A DNA stretch of 64,000 nt, from positions 27,463,841 to 27,527,840 of the forward strand of contig CM068583.1 in NCBI GenBank assembly GCA_035048485.1, in the 5' to 3' direction. Source of the stretch: Pteria penguin. Taxonomy: Eukaryota; Mollusca; Bivalvia; Pterioida; Pteriidae. Both the position numbers and the translations under genes were made by a program. The first letter of the stretch is position 1, and each line of letters opens with the position of its first letter. The notes beneath the pieces were generated by a model, which had not been told where the DNA came from, did not search any database, and saw only the letters and a program-made list of their open reading frames with translations. Below are positions 1 through 12,624 of this stretch, piece after piece.

Positions 1-450
1 CATATTACCTGATACTAGAATGTCACAGTAACACCAAAACATCATGTAGGTAATTCATAGGGTTACATCATATTACCTGATACTAGAATGACACAGTAAC
101 ACCAAAACTCCATGTAGGTAATTCATAGGGTTACATCATATGACCTGATACTAGAATGTCACAGTAACACCAAAACCTCATGTAAATAATTCATAGGGTA
201 ACATCACATGACCTGATACTAGAATGTCACAGTAACACCAAAACATCATGTAGGTAATTCATAGGGTTACATCATATAACCTGATACTAGAATGTCACAT
301 TAACACCAAAACCTCATGTAAATAATTCATAGGGTAACATCACATGACCTGATACTAGAATGTCACAGTAACACCAAAACATCATGTAGGTAATTCATAG
401 GGTTACATCATATTACCTGATACTAGAATGTCACAGTAACACCAAAACCA
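1..450. repeat. 68-bp minisatellite array, cut by the window start
   Basis: About six and a half head-to-tail copies of a 68-bp unit that contains CCTGATACTAGAATGTCACA and GTAGGTAATTCATAGGGTTA. Copies differ at scattered positions, for example GTAGGT versus GTAAAT. The array begins before base 1, so its full length is unknown. There is no coding signal. Confidence 0.93.
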
Positions 451-1495
451 CCAAAACGTCATGAAGGATTTGTTGGCACACTTACAAAACCACAAATATA
501 TTACATCGACAACGCATTCGCAACATCAACAAACAGTACATACTACCTAGATGTCTGCCGTATATAGTCAAGTCATGCAAATGTGCCTAAAATACGTTGT
601 AGATAAAAGAATTCGAAAAAATGCAGTAGAACAATCTCTAACTATATGCTACAGTTAAGGCACTCATCATGTGAGGGTAGAACCATGTACAATTAGATAT
701 TGTGGTCTTGACTAAAGGATCGGCATTGCAGTCACTTGCGGATTTAGGAGGGGCGTAGGGACACAAACTCACCACTCCTCTTCTGGACTTTTTGAAAACT
801 ACGAACATTTGATACTTACTGTGGTGGGAAACAGTGTAAAAAGAGTAAACACGTTTAACACTTATCCTTGATATAACTAATGTGAATTCCGTCGTCTTTC
901 TTCCTTCTTAAAACGCTTTCTTGTTAAAGCTTTTCATTCCAAACTGCTTAAGGGAATTTAATAAACCTTGGTAGAGATAAAATACAAGTGTTGTTGCAAT
1001 TCGACTAGATCTGTCGAGTGTATTCCAAGCTTGGCGACCTAGTCCGGAGAGAGAAACCTTCGTGTACAAACATCTTCAGAACTGCTATCGTTTTTTGTTT
1101 GTTTGTTTTGTTTTTATTTTTTGTTAAAAATGATGGCATTGTGTTCTAGCAATTTAACCTATTTCATGCTATTTTATGAGATATTCAAATCTGTGTGATA
1201 TCTAGTAGCGGATCTCTCTTTGTTTATGTTGGACTTTGAATGTGTAGCGTTGAGCTCTGATGTCCAGAAGAATAAGCATCTCCTGTCCGGCGATTCAAAC
1301 CCGGTCAATGGTGTTATAAATAGATAAATTTATAAATGAGTAGATAAATGAATAAATAAAACAGACTAAACGTAAATGAAACATCAGTGCTCGGTAGTTC
1401 TCATTGAAAATCATGAGCACCATTCTTTGGATTCAAATGTGGTCCTGTCATATAGATCTGTATCTCAGAGAATCAGTGACGAAAAAATAAAACAG

Positions 1496-1497
<2 letters not shown>
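451..1497. other. non-coding stretch without recognised gene
   Basis: AT-rich sequence with no convincing exon. Around 1285-1305 a GATTCAAACCCGG stretch resembles a tRNA B box. It is followed by an ATAA-rich tail to about 1365, so a decayed SINE is possible but not proven. Confidence 0.4.

Positions 1498-1537
<40 letters not shown>
1498..1537. repeat. (CA)n microsatellite
   Basis: About 20 uninterrupted CA dinucleotides. A short GA-rich run follows at 1595-1621. Confidence 0.97.
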
Positions 1538-1540
<3 letters not shown>

Positions 1541-1825
1541 TATCCGCAATGGAACAAATAGAGAAGCGGAATAAAGATATGGTTTTAAACAGATTAAGAG
1601 AGAGAGAGAGGGAGAGAGAGATTTGTGCCATTCTTAATGAGTTAACGAGTCATTTAGATCACAGCTGAAATCCATATAGTCCCAGGTAAAACAGCAGTTA
1701 AACTGCTAAAAGCATTTAGGTAATTGAATGTATCTATTAATTATTGGTACTGGATTCGGATTTCTGTTCTAACTATACGGTTAATCTAACCTTGTCATAC
1801 GGTCCTGGAAGGAGAAGTAACAGTA

Positions 1826-2070
1826 CAGTATCACAACCGGGATTAGTCAGGTCTAGATTACAGTATCACAACCGGGATTAGTCAGGTCTAGATTACAGTA
1901 TCACAACCGGGATTAGTCAGGTCTAGATTACAGTATCACAACCGGGATCAGTCAGGTCTAGATTACAGTATCACAACCGGGATCAGTCAGGTCTAGATTA
2001 CAGTATCACAACCGGGATCAGTCAGGTCTAGATTACAGTATCACAACCGGGATTAGTCAGGTCTAGATTA
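1826..2070. repeat. 35-bp tandem repeat, seven copies
   Basis: Seven near-perfect 35-bp units starting CAGTATCACAACCGGGAT, in exact register at 1826, 1861, 1896, 1931, 1966, 2001 and 2036. They differ only by T or C in GGGAT(T/C)AG. Such homogeneity suggests recent amplification or gene conversion. Confidence 0.97.
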
Positions 2071-2166
2071 TAATATTGATATCACAATGCAGCTCCCAGG
2101 ATTTCAAAGACTTCCTTAAGTAACTAGCGCTTTAAGCCACAATCGGAATCTAGACGGTCATTGTTG

Positions 2167-2269
2167 TGTCATGTTCTAATTTTTGAATTTACTTGGGGAG
2201 GGGGTGGTAAATACAAAAATTAGAACATTACAACTGGAGGTTGGTAAATACAAAAATTAGAACATGACA
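2167..2269. repeat. short palindromic element (TGTCATGTT family)
   Basis: The left end TGTCATGTTCTAATTTTTG is the reverse complement of the right end CAAAAATTAGAACATGACA, and an additional internal copy of the right arm is present. Relatives lie at 14821-14909, 21410-21492 and 25804-25923. Confidence 0.75.
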
Positions 2270-4157
2270 GTTGTCCTGGACATTATTTAGCTACAGCCTT
2301 TCATCGTTCAATGTAGTAAAAAAATTGGCGTGTTTTAGCTAATCCGACCGACATAATTTTATCGCGCCATACCTACAAATTATTGGCAAATTGAAAAAAA
2401 TCTAAGGAAAAAAGTCGGGTTCGGTATGTGGTCTTATATGTTTTGGTACAACACTTGAAAAAGAAAACCATTTGCATCAAAACGGGGAAAGGGGGGGGGG
2501 GTGTTTCAGAGCTTGTACAATACACGGATGTTATTTCACAAAACATCACATGTCAAAACAATATGAGGAATATGAACAGTATTGAAACAAAAAAATTTAA
2601 AAAGGAAGATATATATTACCTACTTACCGACCAAGTTTAAAAAAAACGTTATTGGAAATACAGTTTTTATCAATATAGCTTATAATTGAATATAAACTCT
2701 TACATGAGTGATCAAAATATACATGGCTATATTTTGGTTAGGTTGCAAAGGAACTATGGTGTATAGATAGGGGCAATTTGTCTGTTGTCTTAAGATCTTT
2801 ACACCTTGTGGAGAAAGAATTATACGTATAAGTAATCCATTGGACATGCGTGAAAGGTCTGCCGGTGTACGGGGAGAAGTCGGTTGTTACCTAAGCATAC
2901 ATTGTTGTAGTGTTTTGGGGGGGGGGTTGTTGGGGGAGGTTGTTTGGGGGGTTGTTTGTTTGTTTTTGTTTTTGTTGTTGTTGTTGTTTTTACTACACTC
3001 AGCAATGGTTTCAACCATATAGGTAAAATAATCCGAACGCGGTGTTATGTACTAAATATATTACTTCACAAACCATGATGGAGACTTCTATACCTGAGAT
3101 TACGGAACATGAACTTTGACCTTTAACCTATTGCCTTTGACACATGTCTTACCTATTTAAGAGCAGATTAGCCCCGCATCGTCCTTTCTAGTTTTATCTT
3201 TCTGTCGGAAAGGTATGCTGGATGTATGCGAATATTATACTTGTTTATTGAATGTATTGTGCGTTAAACATCAAATGTAGACCTCGAAAAATATATAATA
3301 AAATGCTTATAATTTCGTAAGTTCCAAATGTATTTTATTTTGGTTTTCGTTCATATTTTCACAATTGAACAAGGCACTTAAGATATAACAAAATTAGAGA
3401 CAGTTCAATATTCTTCTTTAATCTATCATATATTTATTTGCTTGAACTCTGTTTTATCTATTCGTAAGTATAGAATTACTTTATTTACAGTTACACCATC
3501 GTCAGACACATTGTTTTGCTCCCTCTCAGGTATTGACAAACTTTGATTAATGTGCAGACAAGTCTCAACTGGAGAATTTTACATCCTTTATAGAAGACAT
3601 CAAAGATACATAAACAGTAATTTGAATTGTTTTTAGATTGAGATGTGATTATATGGAAGTACTGTTAAAATATTTATATTGTCAAGAGGTGTGTTCCCGA
3701 CACTCATTCTATCAAAATGGCCGCCATGGCTAGAGATTAGAATGCACGTTTTAGGCTATTCGGTTTTTAGGTCATTTATAGGTGCTCCTTATTTTCTTCT
3801 ATCTTGCTCCACAATCCAGACATGATGTGTTCATTGAGTCAGACTGATCTTGTATGTACTAGTTTTACACAATCCACGTGGTGATAATGGAGGTTATACA
3901 GGAGATTTTAAAACCGTAAATACCCACATTAAATAGAATGCTTTACCCAATGCATCTGCTGAACACTTGTGTGTCTCATATTTAATGCATACACAACTAC
4001 CAAGAAAATATGATGAAATTAAAGATTATTTTCTAGAGAATCCAAGCTCTGCATGACACGTGGTATTGTATTGGTTTCCAAACTGATGGCTGGGGATCTG
4101 CTCGTCCATCAATTTAAGTTTTTAACAGTTTAAGGTAGTTTATCTTCTGCCTCCCTC
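2270..4157. other. non-coding stretch
   Basis: No exon or structured element could be supported. It contains T/G-rich simple sequence around 2930-2990. The short open frames here overlap simple sequence and have no recognisable protein. Confidence 0.4.
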
Positions 4158-4210
4158 AGTATCTGTCCTTTGGACGAGACAGTAAAATCTGAAGTCACGT
4201 GTCATGGTTT
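4158..4210 (+). repeat. decayed fragment of the AATC-tailed SINE
   Basis: CTGTCCTTTGGACGAGACAG followed by TAAAATCTGAAG and CGTGTCATGG aligns with the SINE body (GTCTTTCGGATGAGACAG, AAAACCGAGG, CGTGTCGTGG) seen intact at 24796-25074. Only about 50 bases are recognisable. Confidence 0.5.
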
Positions 4211-4800
4211 GTTTAAGTTGGCAGACAAGAGATCAGGGCGTTTTTAGGCTCTACTATATGGACAAGATAAGTCTGCTATGACAGTAAACAAGCAAAAAAG
4301 TAAACACTATCAACAAAAATAAAAGTATTGTGAAGGAATAACCGAAAACTGCATTTTGTTTTTCACTTTTTGTGCAGCAAAAGAATGATCAGGCGTAATT
4401 TTATTTACACAGTGCATAAATCAGAGTTAAAGATCAATTTGAGGATATTCTTCAACATTCCCAAAAGAAATGGCAAAAATTAAGTGTATGCATGATCTAC
4501 TTATTTTTGTTTTAAAATAAAATCTTTTAAATTTTGTCTTCTTCCTAACATTTAAGATATATTGTTTTCTTTTCAAGTATGAATATGATATTTATGTCAA
4601 TATTCATTTCTTTATACCATTTCCATTTGAAGAAATACGTAGTGTAAATGTCGGAATATAAGTGTGTTTATTAAGTTAGTACATCATATGCGCATTAAGA
4701 CAACTTACGTCTCTACAGTGATGCTCATGGCCTTAACTGTGGAAATCAAAAGTATAGGTATTTGAAGAGTAAACTCATTACCAAATTGCCCTGAAAATAG

Positions 4801-4917
4801 CATAGGTACTCGGAACGAAAACTTTGATACGACCCCTAACTTTTCAGCCTATACTCTAAAATAGTATAGGCTGAAAAGTTAGGGGTCGTATCAAAGTTTT
4901 CGTTCCGAGTACCTATG
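4801..4917. repeat. perfect 55-bp-arm hairpin
   Basis: The left arm 4801-4855 and right arm 4863-4917 are exact reverse complements over all 55 bases. A 7-base loop (CTAAAAT) separates them. Transcription of either strand would give a very stable hairpin. No related copy was noticed in the window. It could be a recent inverted duplication or a miniature element; no coding content. Confidence 0.95.
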
Positions 4918-5844
4918 GAAAATAGGTGACAAGGACAGAACTATGCACGAAAGAAAAATTCATCAGTTTTAGATTAATTTACGAACTGTTGTTCACTGTA
5001 ATTTTGAAGAACATGTATATATTTTGGGTCAGTGCAGATAACTGCGCTTATATCATCCTCGAGGATTAACAGTCCACCAGTAGCGGTACCAACTCAATGA
5101 TAACAATAAATATAACAACATATGAACGTGTAAACTTTTTTGTTTGGTTGGTTGGTTGGTTTGGTATGGTGTCTGGTTTTTTTAGACTTACTTTTCTTGC
5201 CACAATATGGTTGCTTTATTTGGTACGCTTGACTCACTTCACTTTCCCACATTGGTATTTCAGAACCAATTTAAAAACAAGAATCCCTACCGTTTCCATC
5301 CACGGTCTTCTCTATTTATTTTAACCACTGGCAGTTGTTTAGTCTTCGCAAATTTTTGTACACCTACCCTTCCCCCCCCCAAACCTCTCACACACACTTT
5401 CCAAAACTAGAATCCTAAATCCATTTTGCCTCAGTCTGATTGGAATATTGTAATTATATAGAATGGAGATCAGGCAACGATCAATATAAAGTCATGTTCT
5501 ATGAACTTTCTTGTTTACCAATCACAGTATAACTTGTATGATCGATTTCGTAAACACTTGCATCTGGGTAGTCATCAATTTTCAGCATTTCAATATTGTA
5601 AACTCTAGAAAACCAAAATATATGTTGCATACAGTATCATTTACCTACGTATACTTATATTATAGACATACTCGTTAAAAAAGATGATATCTACATCTCT
5701 TCCAACTATTTAACATTTATCGAATTACAGTGAATTTGAAGAGAATGCAGCTTTAAAATGCACAGAAGTATATGTAAGCCTTTGTTATTCAGTATCATCC
5801 CTAAATCATTGTGAATACATACACCCTCTCCAAAGACTAGTCTA

Positions 5845-7859
5845 CGGAAGCTTATATGCGCGACATAAAAGAAATATAATGACTTATATATTGTTATTAC
5901 GACTTACTATCTGGTTATTACGACATATAATGGATGTCGTTATAAGGACTTATTATTTCGTTATAACGACATATTATCTCGTTATTACGACTTATATGTC
6001 GTTATTACGACATACGACGGATGTCGTTATAACGACTAATTATTTCGCTATATTATCTCGCTACAACGGCATATTATTTCGTTATAACGACATATTATCA
6101 CGTTATAACGACATATTATCTCGTTATTGCGACTAATATGTCGTTATTACGACATACGACGAATGTCGTTATAACGACTAATTATCTCGCTATATTATCT
6201 CGCTACAACGGCATATTATTTCGTTATAACGACATATTATCTCGTTATAACGACATATTATCTCGTTTTATGCGACTTAATAATCTCTTTATTACGACTT
6301 AATATCTCGTTATTACGACACAATATGGATGTCGTTATTACGACTTATCATCGTAATAAGGACATCAGTCATGAGTACGGAAACGTTTTGGTGCCTAGTG
6401 TTGTTGTGTTGAAAGTAGGTATCATGACAAAAATTAAAATGATTTGCCGGGATTAATAAAACTTGATGACGTAATGAAGTCGAAAAGTTGTCGTAAACTG
6501 TATTTAAACGAGTTCTTTTGGGCAACTTGTCATTTATAAAACAGTTAGTTGATTTTCTTTATGTCAAGATAACTTTATGCGATTTCCCTCATGTCAATTT
6601 TGAAATAGATCGTCGTTATAAAGTCGCATTTCCATGAAAATCATGAATTATTGACATCATTTTTGTTGATATGTTGGAATAAACATGCTGCTAACGAGAA
6701 TTGTATGTCGAGTTGTTGTTTTAAAAATAACAATTCGAGATTTCTTAAGTCAATTTCTCTTTAAAATCGAGTTATCAAACGTCATCAGGTTTTATTATTC
6801 GTCAAGTCAATTTTATTTTTGTCATGATACCTACTTACAACACAACAACACCAGGTACCAAAACGTTTTCGTACATAAGTACGTCGTTATAAAGAGATAA
6901 TAAGTCGTTATAACGACATCCGTCGTATGTCGTAATAACGAGATATTAAGTCGTAATAACGAGATATTAAATCGTAATAACAACATATATGTCGTTATAA
7001 GGACATAATTATTTTTGAGTCGGCGCTCTCATAGAGTGCTAGACTTAATGGCATCGCTTTTCAAATTCTCGCTTTTCAGGGGTTATAACTTTCACTACCG
7101 ATATAGAGCTTACTACGCCGCTGAAAAATAAAGTGCCGAAAAATTACTGATGTTGTCTTAAAAATTCGTGATCAGCACAATGTACCTTTAGCTCAGTTAA
7201 TTTAAGCTAAACATAAACTAGTTTCAATAACTCGAAAAAGGAGTTGCAATAATGTTTTCAAATTTCGCGTAATAATATGTAGTTGTGACTACTTTACGAT
7301 GCGTTTACCATCGACACCGTCGGATGTACTCGATTATGTAATTCTCCGGACAAAGCATTTGTCTTAATCTTGTATCACTTGTTTTTATCGAGATATTTCA
7401 ATTAAAGTTTTCCCCAACATGTTCTGGAACTTTAGTTCTTTTTCACATATATGACAAATTTAAAGATCGATCTTCCCGCATTTCCTCTGATAATGAAAAT
7501 GCATTATAAATATTTAGGTAAATGTTGCATGTTTCTAAATATAAATGATGTTAAAACATTATGAGAATCGTGAATAAGATGGTTATTTAATGTCCCACTT
7601 GAAGGAATGTCGTTCCTTGGCTCAGCAGCGACTCGTGACAACAATGCAGTAAAACTTGTTGCCATGAAGTTGTCGATTGCACGTTCATTTAGGATACAAG
7701 CAATTGCAAACTCTTTGCCGTAAGATAGTATGAAGAGAGCAAATTTTATTAGCATTTTGTACATAAGTATAATGACGATGTAGTTGCAACAAAGAGCTAA
7801 TTTTTGCCCCCCCCCCCCCCCTCTTTATGATTCTTTTATGTGCCACGTATAGGCTTCCG
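5845..7859. mobile_element. terminal-inverted-repeat DNA element, copy 1
   Basis: Left end CGGAAGCTTATATGCGCGAC pairs imperfectly with right end GTGCCACGTATAGGCTTCCG. Both ends are flanked by TA (5843-5844 and 7860-7861), consistent with a TA target duplication. Inside the left end (about 5880-6360) lie many copies of the 14-bp palindrome GTCGTTATAACGAC and variants, spaced by ATATTATCTC; a shorter inverted block sits at 6890-7010. A second pair of inverted arms lies at about 6371-6445 and 6800-6883. No transposase is recognisable, so it is probably non-autonomous. The interior of 24696-27458 is homologous in the opposite orientation. A poly-C run lies at 7807-7821. Confidence 0.75.
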
Positions 7860-8286
7860 TATTATACCCAACACGTGTATTGCAATACGAGTTGCTGAAT
7901 TACTATTGACATATGCTGCATGATATCTTGCAATAATAAATTCACCGTCACTTTTAATTCCACTGTAATTGCTAATGGGTATCAGCTGATGTTGGATATA
8001 GACACAGTAACACTGCATTCAGATCATGGACTCTATTTATCCATAGTGAACGACATACATCGTATTTGCAATACATATATTTGAGTTTCCTATTTAGGAC
8101 ATGTCGTATTTTCATTTGTTCCAGTAGAAACTGTGTAATAATGATGACATTATGACAATAAACCCTTTCCACTTAAAATTGGATAAGGCATAGACGTGGT
8201 GCAAGCATCCATATCATATCAAATTTGCTTTAAAATTACAGAACAAATATTGTTATCAAACACTGCCACTCTTGAAATTCAATCTT

Positions 8287-8457
8287 GTCTTTCGGATGAG
8301 GCATTAAAAACCGAGGCCCGTGTCGTGGTATGCATGGTACGTTAAAGATCCCTATCCGTTGCAAAGGTCAAAATGTGTATGCCCCGCATCAGGCAGATGC
8401 CGTCACCATATACGTGAAATATTCGTGGCGTTACGTTAAAACAAAAATCAGTCAATC
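8287..8457 (+). mobile_element. SINE (AATC-tail family), 5' truncated
   Basis: The body starts at CTTGTCTTTCGGATGAGG and continues through ACGTTAAAGATCCCT and GATGCCGTCACCATATACGT to a degraded CAGTCAATC tail. The tRNA-like head is missing and an internal segment is deleted after GATCCCT. Full-length relatives are at 24796-25074 and 33200-33472. Confidence 0.85.
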
Positions 8458-8466
8458 GTACATTCA

Positions 8467-9251
8467 AATATTGGCTTAAATTAAATTACGCAATACTGAC
8501 AACTGTATTTTAAAATCCTGCTACAATGATTTAGTACAGTCTAATGAACTATGGTATTCAAATTTATATAATGAACAGTGTTATCTTGGTTTAGAATATC
8601 TAATTGACAACTTTTTACCTGGAGAAACTTGTATCAAATTAACTGAACAAAAGCTATATGATATATTAAAAAAAAACATACGCAGATATTGCTGAATCAT
8701 CTAAGGATTGAATGTTCCATTTAGGCATTACCTTGTAGATAACTTTTCTTTACAGTTTTATCCGAAAAAGGCACTCAACCAACTTCATAGAAAACTTATT
8801 ACAAAATTTAGAATTTCATCCCATCACCTTAACGTAGAAAGAAGACGTTACAACAATGAATTTAGAGCTAATCGAATCTGTAATATGTGTAATACTTTCG
8901 AAGTTGAGGACGATTTCATTTTATACTTGTATGTCCGCACTATTCCGTATTTAGACGATTATATATCAAGAAATATTATAGTCGTCACCCAAGTGTTTTA
9001 TATAACTACAACTATTAAGAACTAATAACAACAAAGAACTCGTATACCTTGGTAAATATCTGTATGCAGCGAACAAGATTCGAACCCAATGACTATAATC
9101 ATGCACTCTCCATATTTATTAGTAAAAGTCGTAATATTTATTGTATAGTGGATGTTTATATATGTATTGTAAATATGTATGTATATCTATATATATATTG
9201 TTTTCCCTATGAGTCGTATGACTCAAGGTAATGAAGAACTTGAACTTGAAT
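8467..9251 (+). pseudogene. degenerate non-LTR retrotransposon 3' end
   Basis: A broken frame reads as the C-terminal part of a LINE reverse-transcriptase ORF. It passes through YNDLVQSNELWYSNLYNEQ, a stop, then (8708-9025) a segment with KFRISSHHLNVERRRY and the zinc-knuckle-like RICNMCNTFEVEDDFI. The FRISSHxLxxExxRY...CxxC...E arrangement is typical of the end of animal LINE ORF2. A 3' UTR ending in GAACTTGAACTTGAA follows at 9235-9251. It is 5' truncated and frameshifted, so inactive. The clade is not assigned. Confidence 0.7.
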
Positions 9252-9399
9252 AGATATCAAATATAATGGCATTCCTAAATGTAAAACATGATGACGTGAT
9301 ATTAGTAAAAAAAATTAATTGCTGGTATGATGCCGCTTATACAGTGAGTGTAATGCTGTATTTTGGAGTGGTCACCGTGATTGAAGTACAATAGAGTTA

Positions 9400-9772
9400 A
9401 TACCGTGATTACAGTGTAAAAGAATGTACAACCATGGTTGCCGTGGATCCTCATGTTACGTAACCAAATGCACACCGAGATTGCTGTGTAATGGAATGTG
9501 CAAACATGGTTGCCGTGGATCCTCGTGTTACGTAACCGAATGTACACCGAGATTGTTGTGTAATGGAATGTGCAAACATGGTTGCCGTGGATCCTCGTGT
9601 TACGTAACCGAATGTACACCGAGATTGTTGTGTAATGGAATGTGCAAACATGGTTGCCGTGGATCCTCGTGTTACGTAACCGAATGAGCACCGAGATTGT
9701 TGTGTAATGGAATGTGCAAACATGGTTGCCGTGGATCCTCGTGTTACACCGTGATTGCAGTGCATTGAAAAC
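9400..9772. repeat. 72-bp minisatellite, five copies
   Basis: The unit contains CATGGTTGCCGTGGATCCTC and GTTACGTAACCGAATG, with copies starting at 9433, 9505, 9577, 9649 and 9721. The spacing is exactly 72 bases. Because 72 is divisible by three, frames stay open on both strands; this explains the repetitive open frames without a gene. Degenerate units extend to about 9340. Confidence 0.93.
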
Positions 9773-9779
9773 TTGTAAT

Positions 9780-11890
9780 TTAGTGTACATTTCCCCTGGG
9801 TACTTGGTTTCTTGTCCTATTTCCGGTGTCTATAAATGGCAATTGTGGTACGCTTTCTTAGTTTTGCAATTTAGCTTTGCTGTTGACGGACTTTGTCATG
9901 TAGTTAAATCTACTCTCTGACCTCTTTTAATATCAATTTTATTATCTTTATTTCAGAATCCAAGAACTCCCTCTGTCACCGAGATACAAGAACAATTATG
10001 TTAGCCATTATTCTTGGCACTATAGCGGAAAATACTTTATCAAGAGGATGTGCCCTTAGCAGTAGTCAGCAATGTTTATTACCAGATTACCATAATCCAT
10101 GGTAAAAATGAATATGATCAATAGCAATAGATATGTACAAATGGTGAATATTAATCATCAGATTTGATTCTAAATGAGTACATCTATGAGTAAAAATGCA
10201 GATCTCTTTCAGAGAGTAGTGAACGATAACTTTGGGATTACTCTGTGCTTTCTCACTCAATTTATAAACCGACGACTTGTGTTCGATCCCGATTGTCAGA
10301 GGCAAATTTCACAAATTTCTTAAGTTATTTATTTATTTGACTCCTCTAAATTAAGGTCCAGCCACTCTGGCACGTAAACTATCCCAACAAATGCGGGCGG
10401 GTCAAAATTTTCACGCAACGCACAACACAGATGCCAAGGTCATATTCATGAGAAAAAAACATCTAGTCGATCTTCTGTAGCATTTCAAAACATTAAACGA
10501 ACAAACTAGTTTATATATCGTAAAATATTCATTTACATACAAATACATAAATATCCGGAGAATTTCACATCTATTCTCGGTTCTTCAAAGGATACAGTGT
10601 AGGGTTAGCCCACAAAAAATACTGAAATCCCCTCCCCCTTTTTTCACTATACTTCATTCCACTTATCATCAGCTCACTCCCTTATCCCTCAATAATTGTA
10701 TTAATTTTATAATTTCAGATAAATTTAGCTTTGATCTTTAACCTTTCACCCATGTTTTCGATGATAATATATTATGTATTTTTATGTGAAAATAGAATAA
10801 AGTGAATGAATTTGCGATATCCCGTATAATAATAAAAGTGTGCGTATTTTTGCAGCGTACTGTACAGATATGCGAGACGGTTTATGTTGATACGGGATTT
10901 GGTTTAAACCAGCTGTCACCAATTTCTTACCATAAATATGGAACATCTAATGCACAGTCGCATAAATCTGTACACAAACCTAGTAAGCGAGTGTCTGTAT
11001 TTGGTAAGTTAATCTACAGTTAAGTTAAACATTCATTAGAAATTGGGTTAACTTATACCTTAATATGAAATTTTTCTTTTTTTTTTTCTTTCTTTTTTTT
11101 CTTTCTTTTTTCTTTTTTTTCCCTTCATGATTGGTTTTGTTCTCAAAAAACCTTCATAGTAATCTAAATATGTGTATTACATATTTAATTAGTTGATTAG
11201 AATTAATGTATATTGAAATTAATAAATAAATAATTTTTCAAACATGCAAACGTCTCACTATGGGAAACGAACTATGAGGGAAAATAATTTGTCACAATAA
11301 GTTTTGTCATTTGTCTTCGTCTATAAATTCCATACTTTTATAATACTCTCAAGGTAGAGTAATTACCTTCATGACGTGGATATTCACAATATCTAATATA
11401 AATTATTGGATTAACTACGTCATGTATCTAACTATATCTCGTGAGCTCATTTAATATCAACAGCGGAAATGTATAAACGGCAGTTGTACACGAGAACACT
11501 TTAAAACGTCTATGAGAAAATAACCGACTTACCGATTTTTTTTTAATTATGAAGATTCCAAGCAAAAATATTGTATACATTATAAGCAATTAAATAGATA
11601 TAAATAAGACATAAAGGAGGAAAAAGATCATCTTTGCTAGATGATATTTTGGCTGAGAATAGAAAGATGAAATAATAATTATAATTGTACATTTCATTCC
11701 GTCTGCATAAGGAGTCTTTCAATAGAGTCTCTTACAAATTCTATTCTTACTCGGTTTCATTTTTGTATAAGGAAATACTCTTGTCTGCTTCAAAATTATG
11801 TTTAGATACGATAGTTCTCAATTTCCTTCAGGTTCTCTTCATCTTCTTCTTTGTTGTTGTTGCTGTTGCTTTTATTATTATAATAAACTA

Positions 11891-11945
<55 letters not shown>

Positions 11946-12400
11946 GGCTTTATTAATCTCGGAATGAAGCTTTATGTAAATATATCACAGGTAATTTAAT
12001 TCCACCAAAACAGAATATTAGCTAAGAATTGTGCAGTGTTTTCTAACCAATAAAGTCGGATTAATAGTTGTTCAAGACAAACCTTGGTCCATCTTATACA
12101 ATCTGATCTGAGCTACTGGTATACTTTATAGGCTATTTTATTCGTTATTCACATTGATAGCTTTACCTTGACGGAACGAGGTCACTTCTTGTCTAGCCGT
12201 CTTTGGTGATTCGTAAATGCGGTAACCAAATTTCCATTTTGACGAAACTTTGTTAATTTAGCTTTAGCCTAGTTGACTGAGAGATAATAAATTCCAGGTT
12301 GTTAACAAAGTAACTTGTGACATGAAAATAACTATATGGTAGGACAGAGCAATATGTAATAATATTACTTATAGAAGTTCTACTCACTCCTCCCGGACAC
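9780..12400. other. intergenic stretch with one orphan exon-like segment
   Basis: No gene could be built. The segment 10855-11004 is flanked by an acceptor (TATTTTTGCAG) and a strong donor (TTTG then GTAAGT). It is open in one frame (RTVQICETVYVDTGFG...), but no partner exon of matching phase was found. Poly-T/CT sequence lies at 11070-11125. Confidence 0.3.
11889..11943. repeat. (ATT)n microsatellite
   Basis: About 18 uninterrupted ATT trinucleotides, ending at ATTATAGGC. Confidence 0.96.
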
Positions 12401-12624
12401 CTGGGTCCGGCGCCATAAACTAGGAATATACTTGTCATAATTTCATATTCTTCTCTTCATCATTGAATTAATAACTGGGATTTGGATTTTATTTAGTTTT
12501 ATCCTATTGATAAATAGAATTACACCATTCTGCATGAGAATATATTTGAACGTTTGATAATGGAATAGATTAAAATGAAATATTTGACTTAAGTATATTC
12601 TCAGTTTATTGCCCCAGACCCTGG
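12401..12624. mobile_element. MITE, three-copy family, copy 1
   Basis: It starts CTGGGTCCGGCGCCATAAAC and ends with the imperfect inverted partner (AGTATATTCTCAGTTTAT, then GCCCCAGACCCTGG). Internal sequence (ATTAATAACTGGGATTTGGA, GAACGTTTGATAATGGAATA) matches the copies at 16202-16427 and 60110-60335. Length is about 225 bp. No coding capacity. Confidence 0.88.

Noticed and set aside
1..450. CRISPR array
   Set aside because: Units are contiguous 68-bp repeats without distinct spacers, in a eukaryotic context with no cas genes.
7504..7764. Minus-strand 86-codon frame inside the TIR element as a transposase
   Set aside because: No catalytic motif or recognisable family, no splice context and too short.
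9302..9790. Open frames of 87-162 codons on both strands
   Set aside because: Produced by the 72-bp array, whose period is a multiple of three; no unique coding sequence.
9988..10105. Short secreted peptide gene starting MLAIILGTIAENTLSRGC
   Set aside because: Preceded by an acceptor-like site, but only 35 codons; no family recognised and no phase-compatible continuation.
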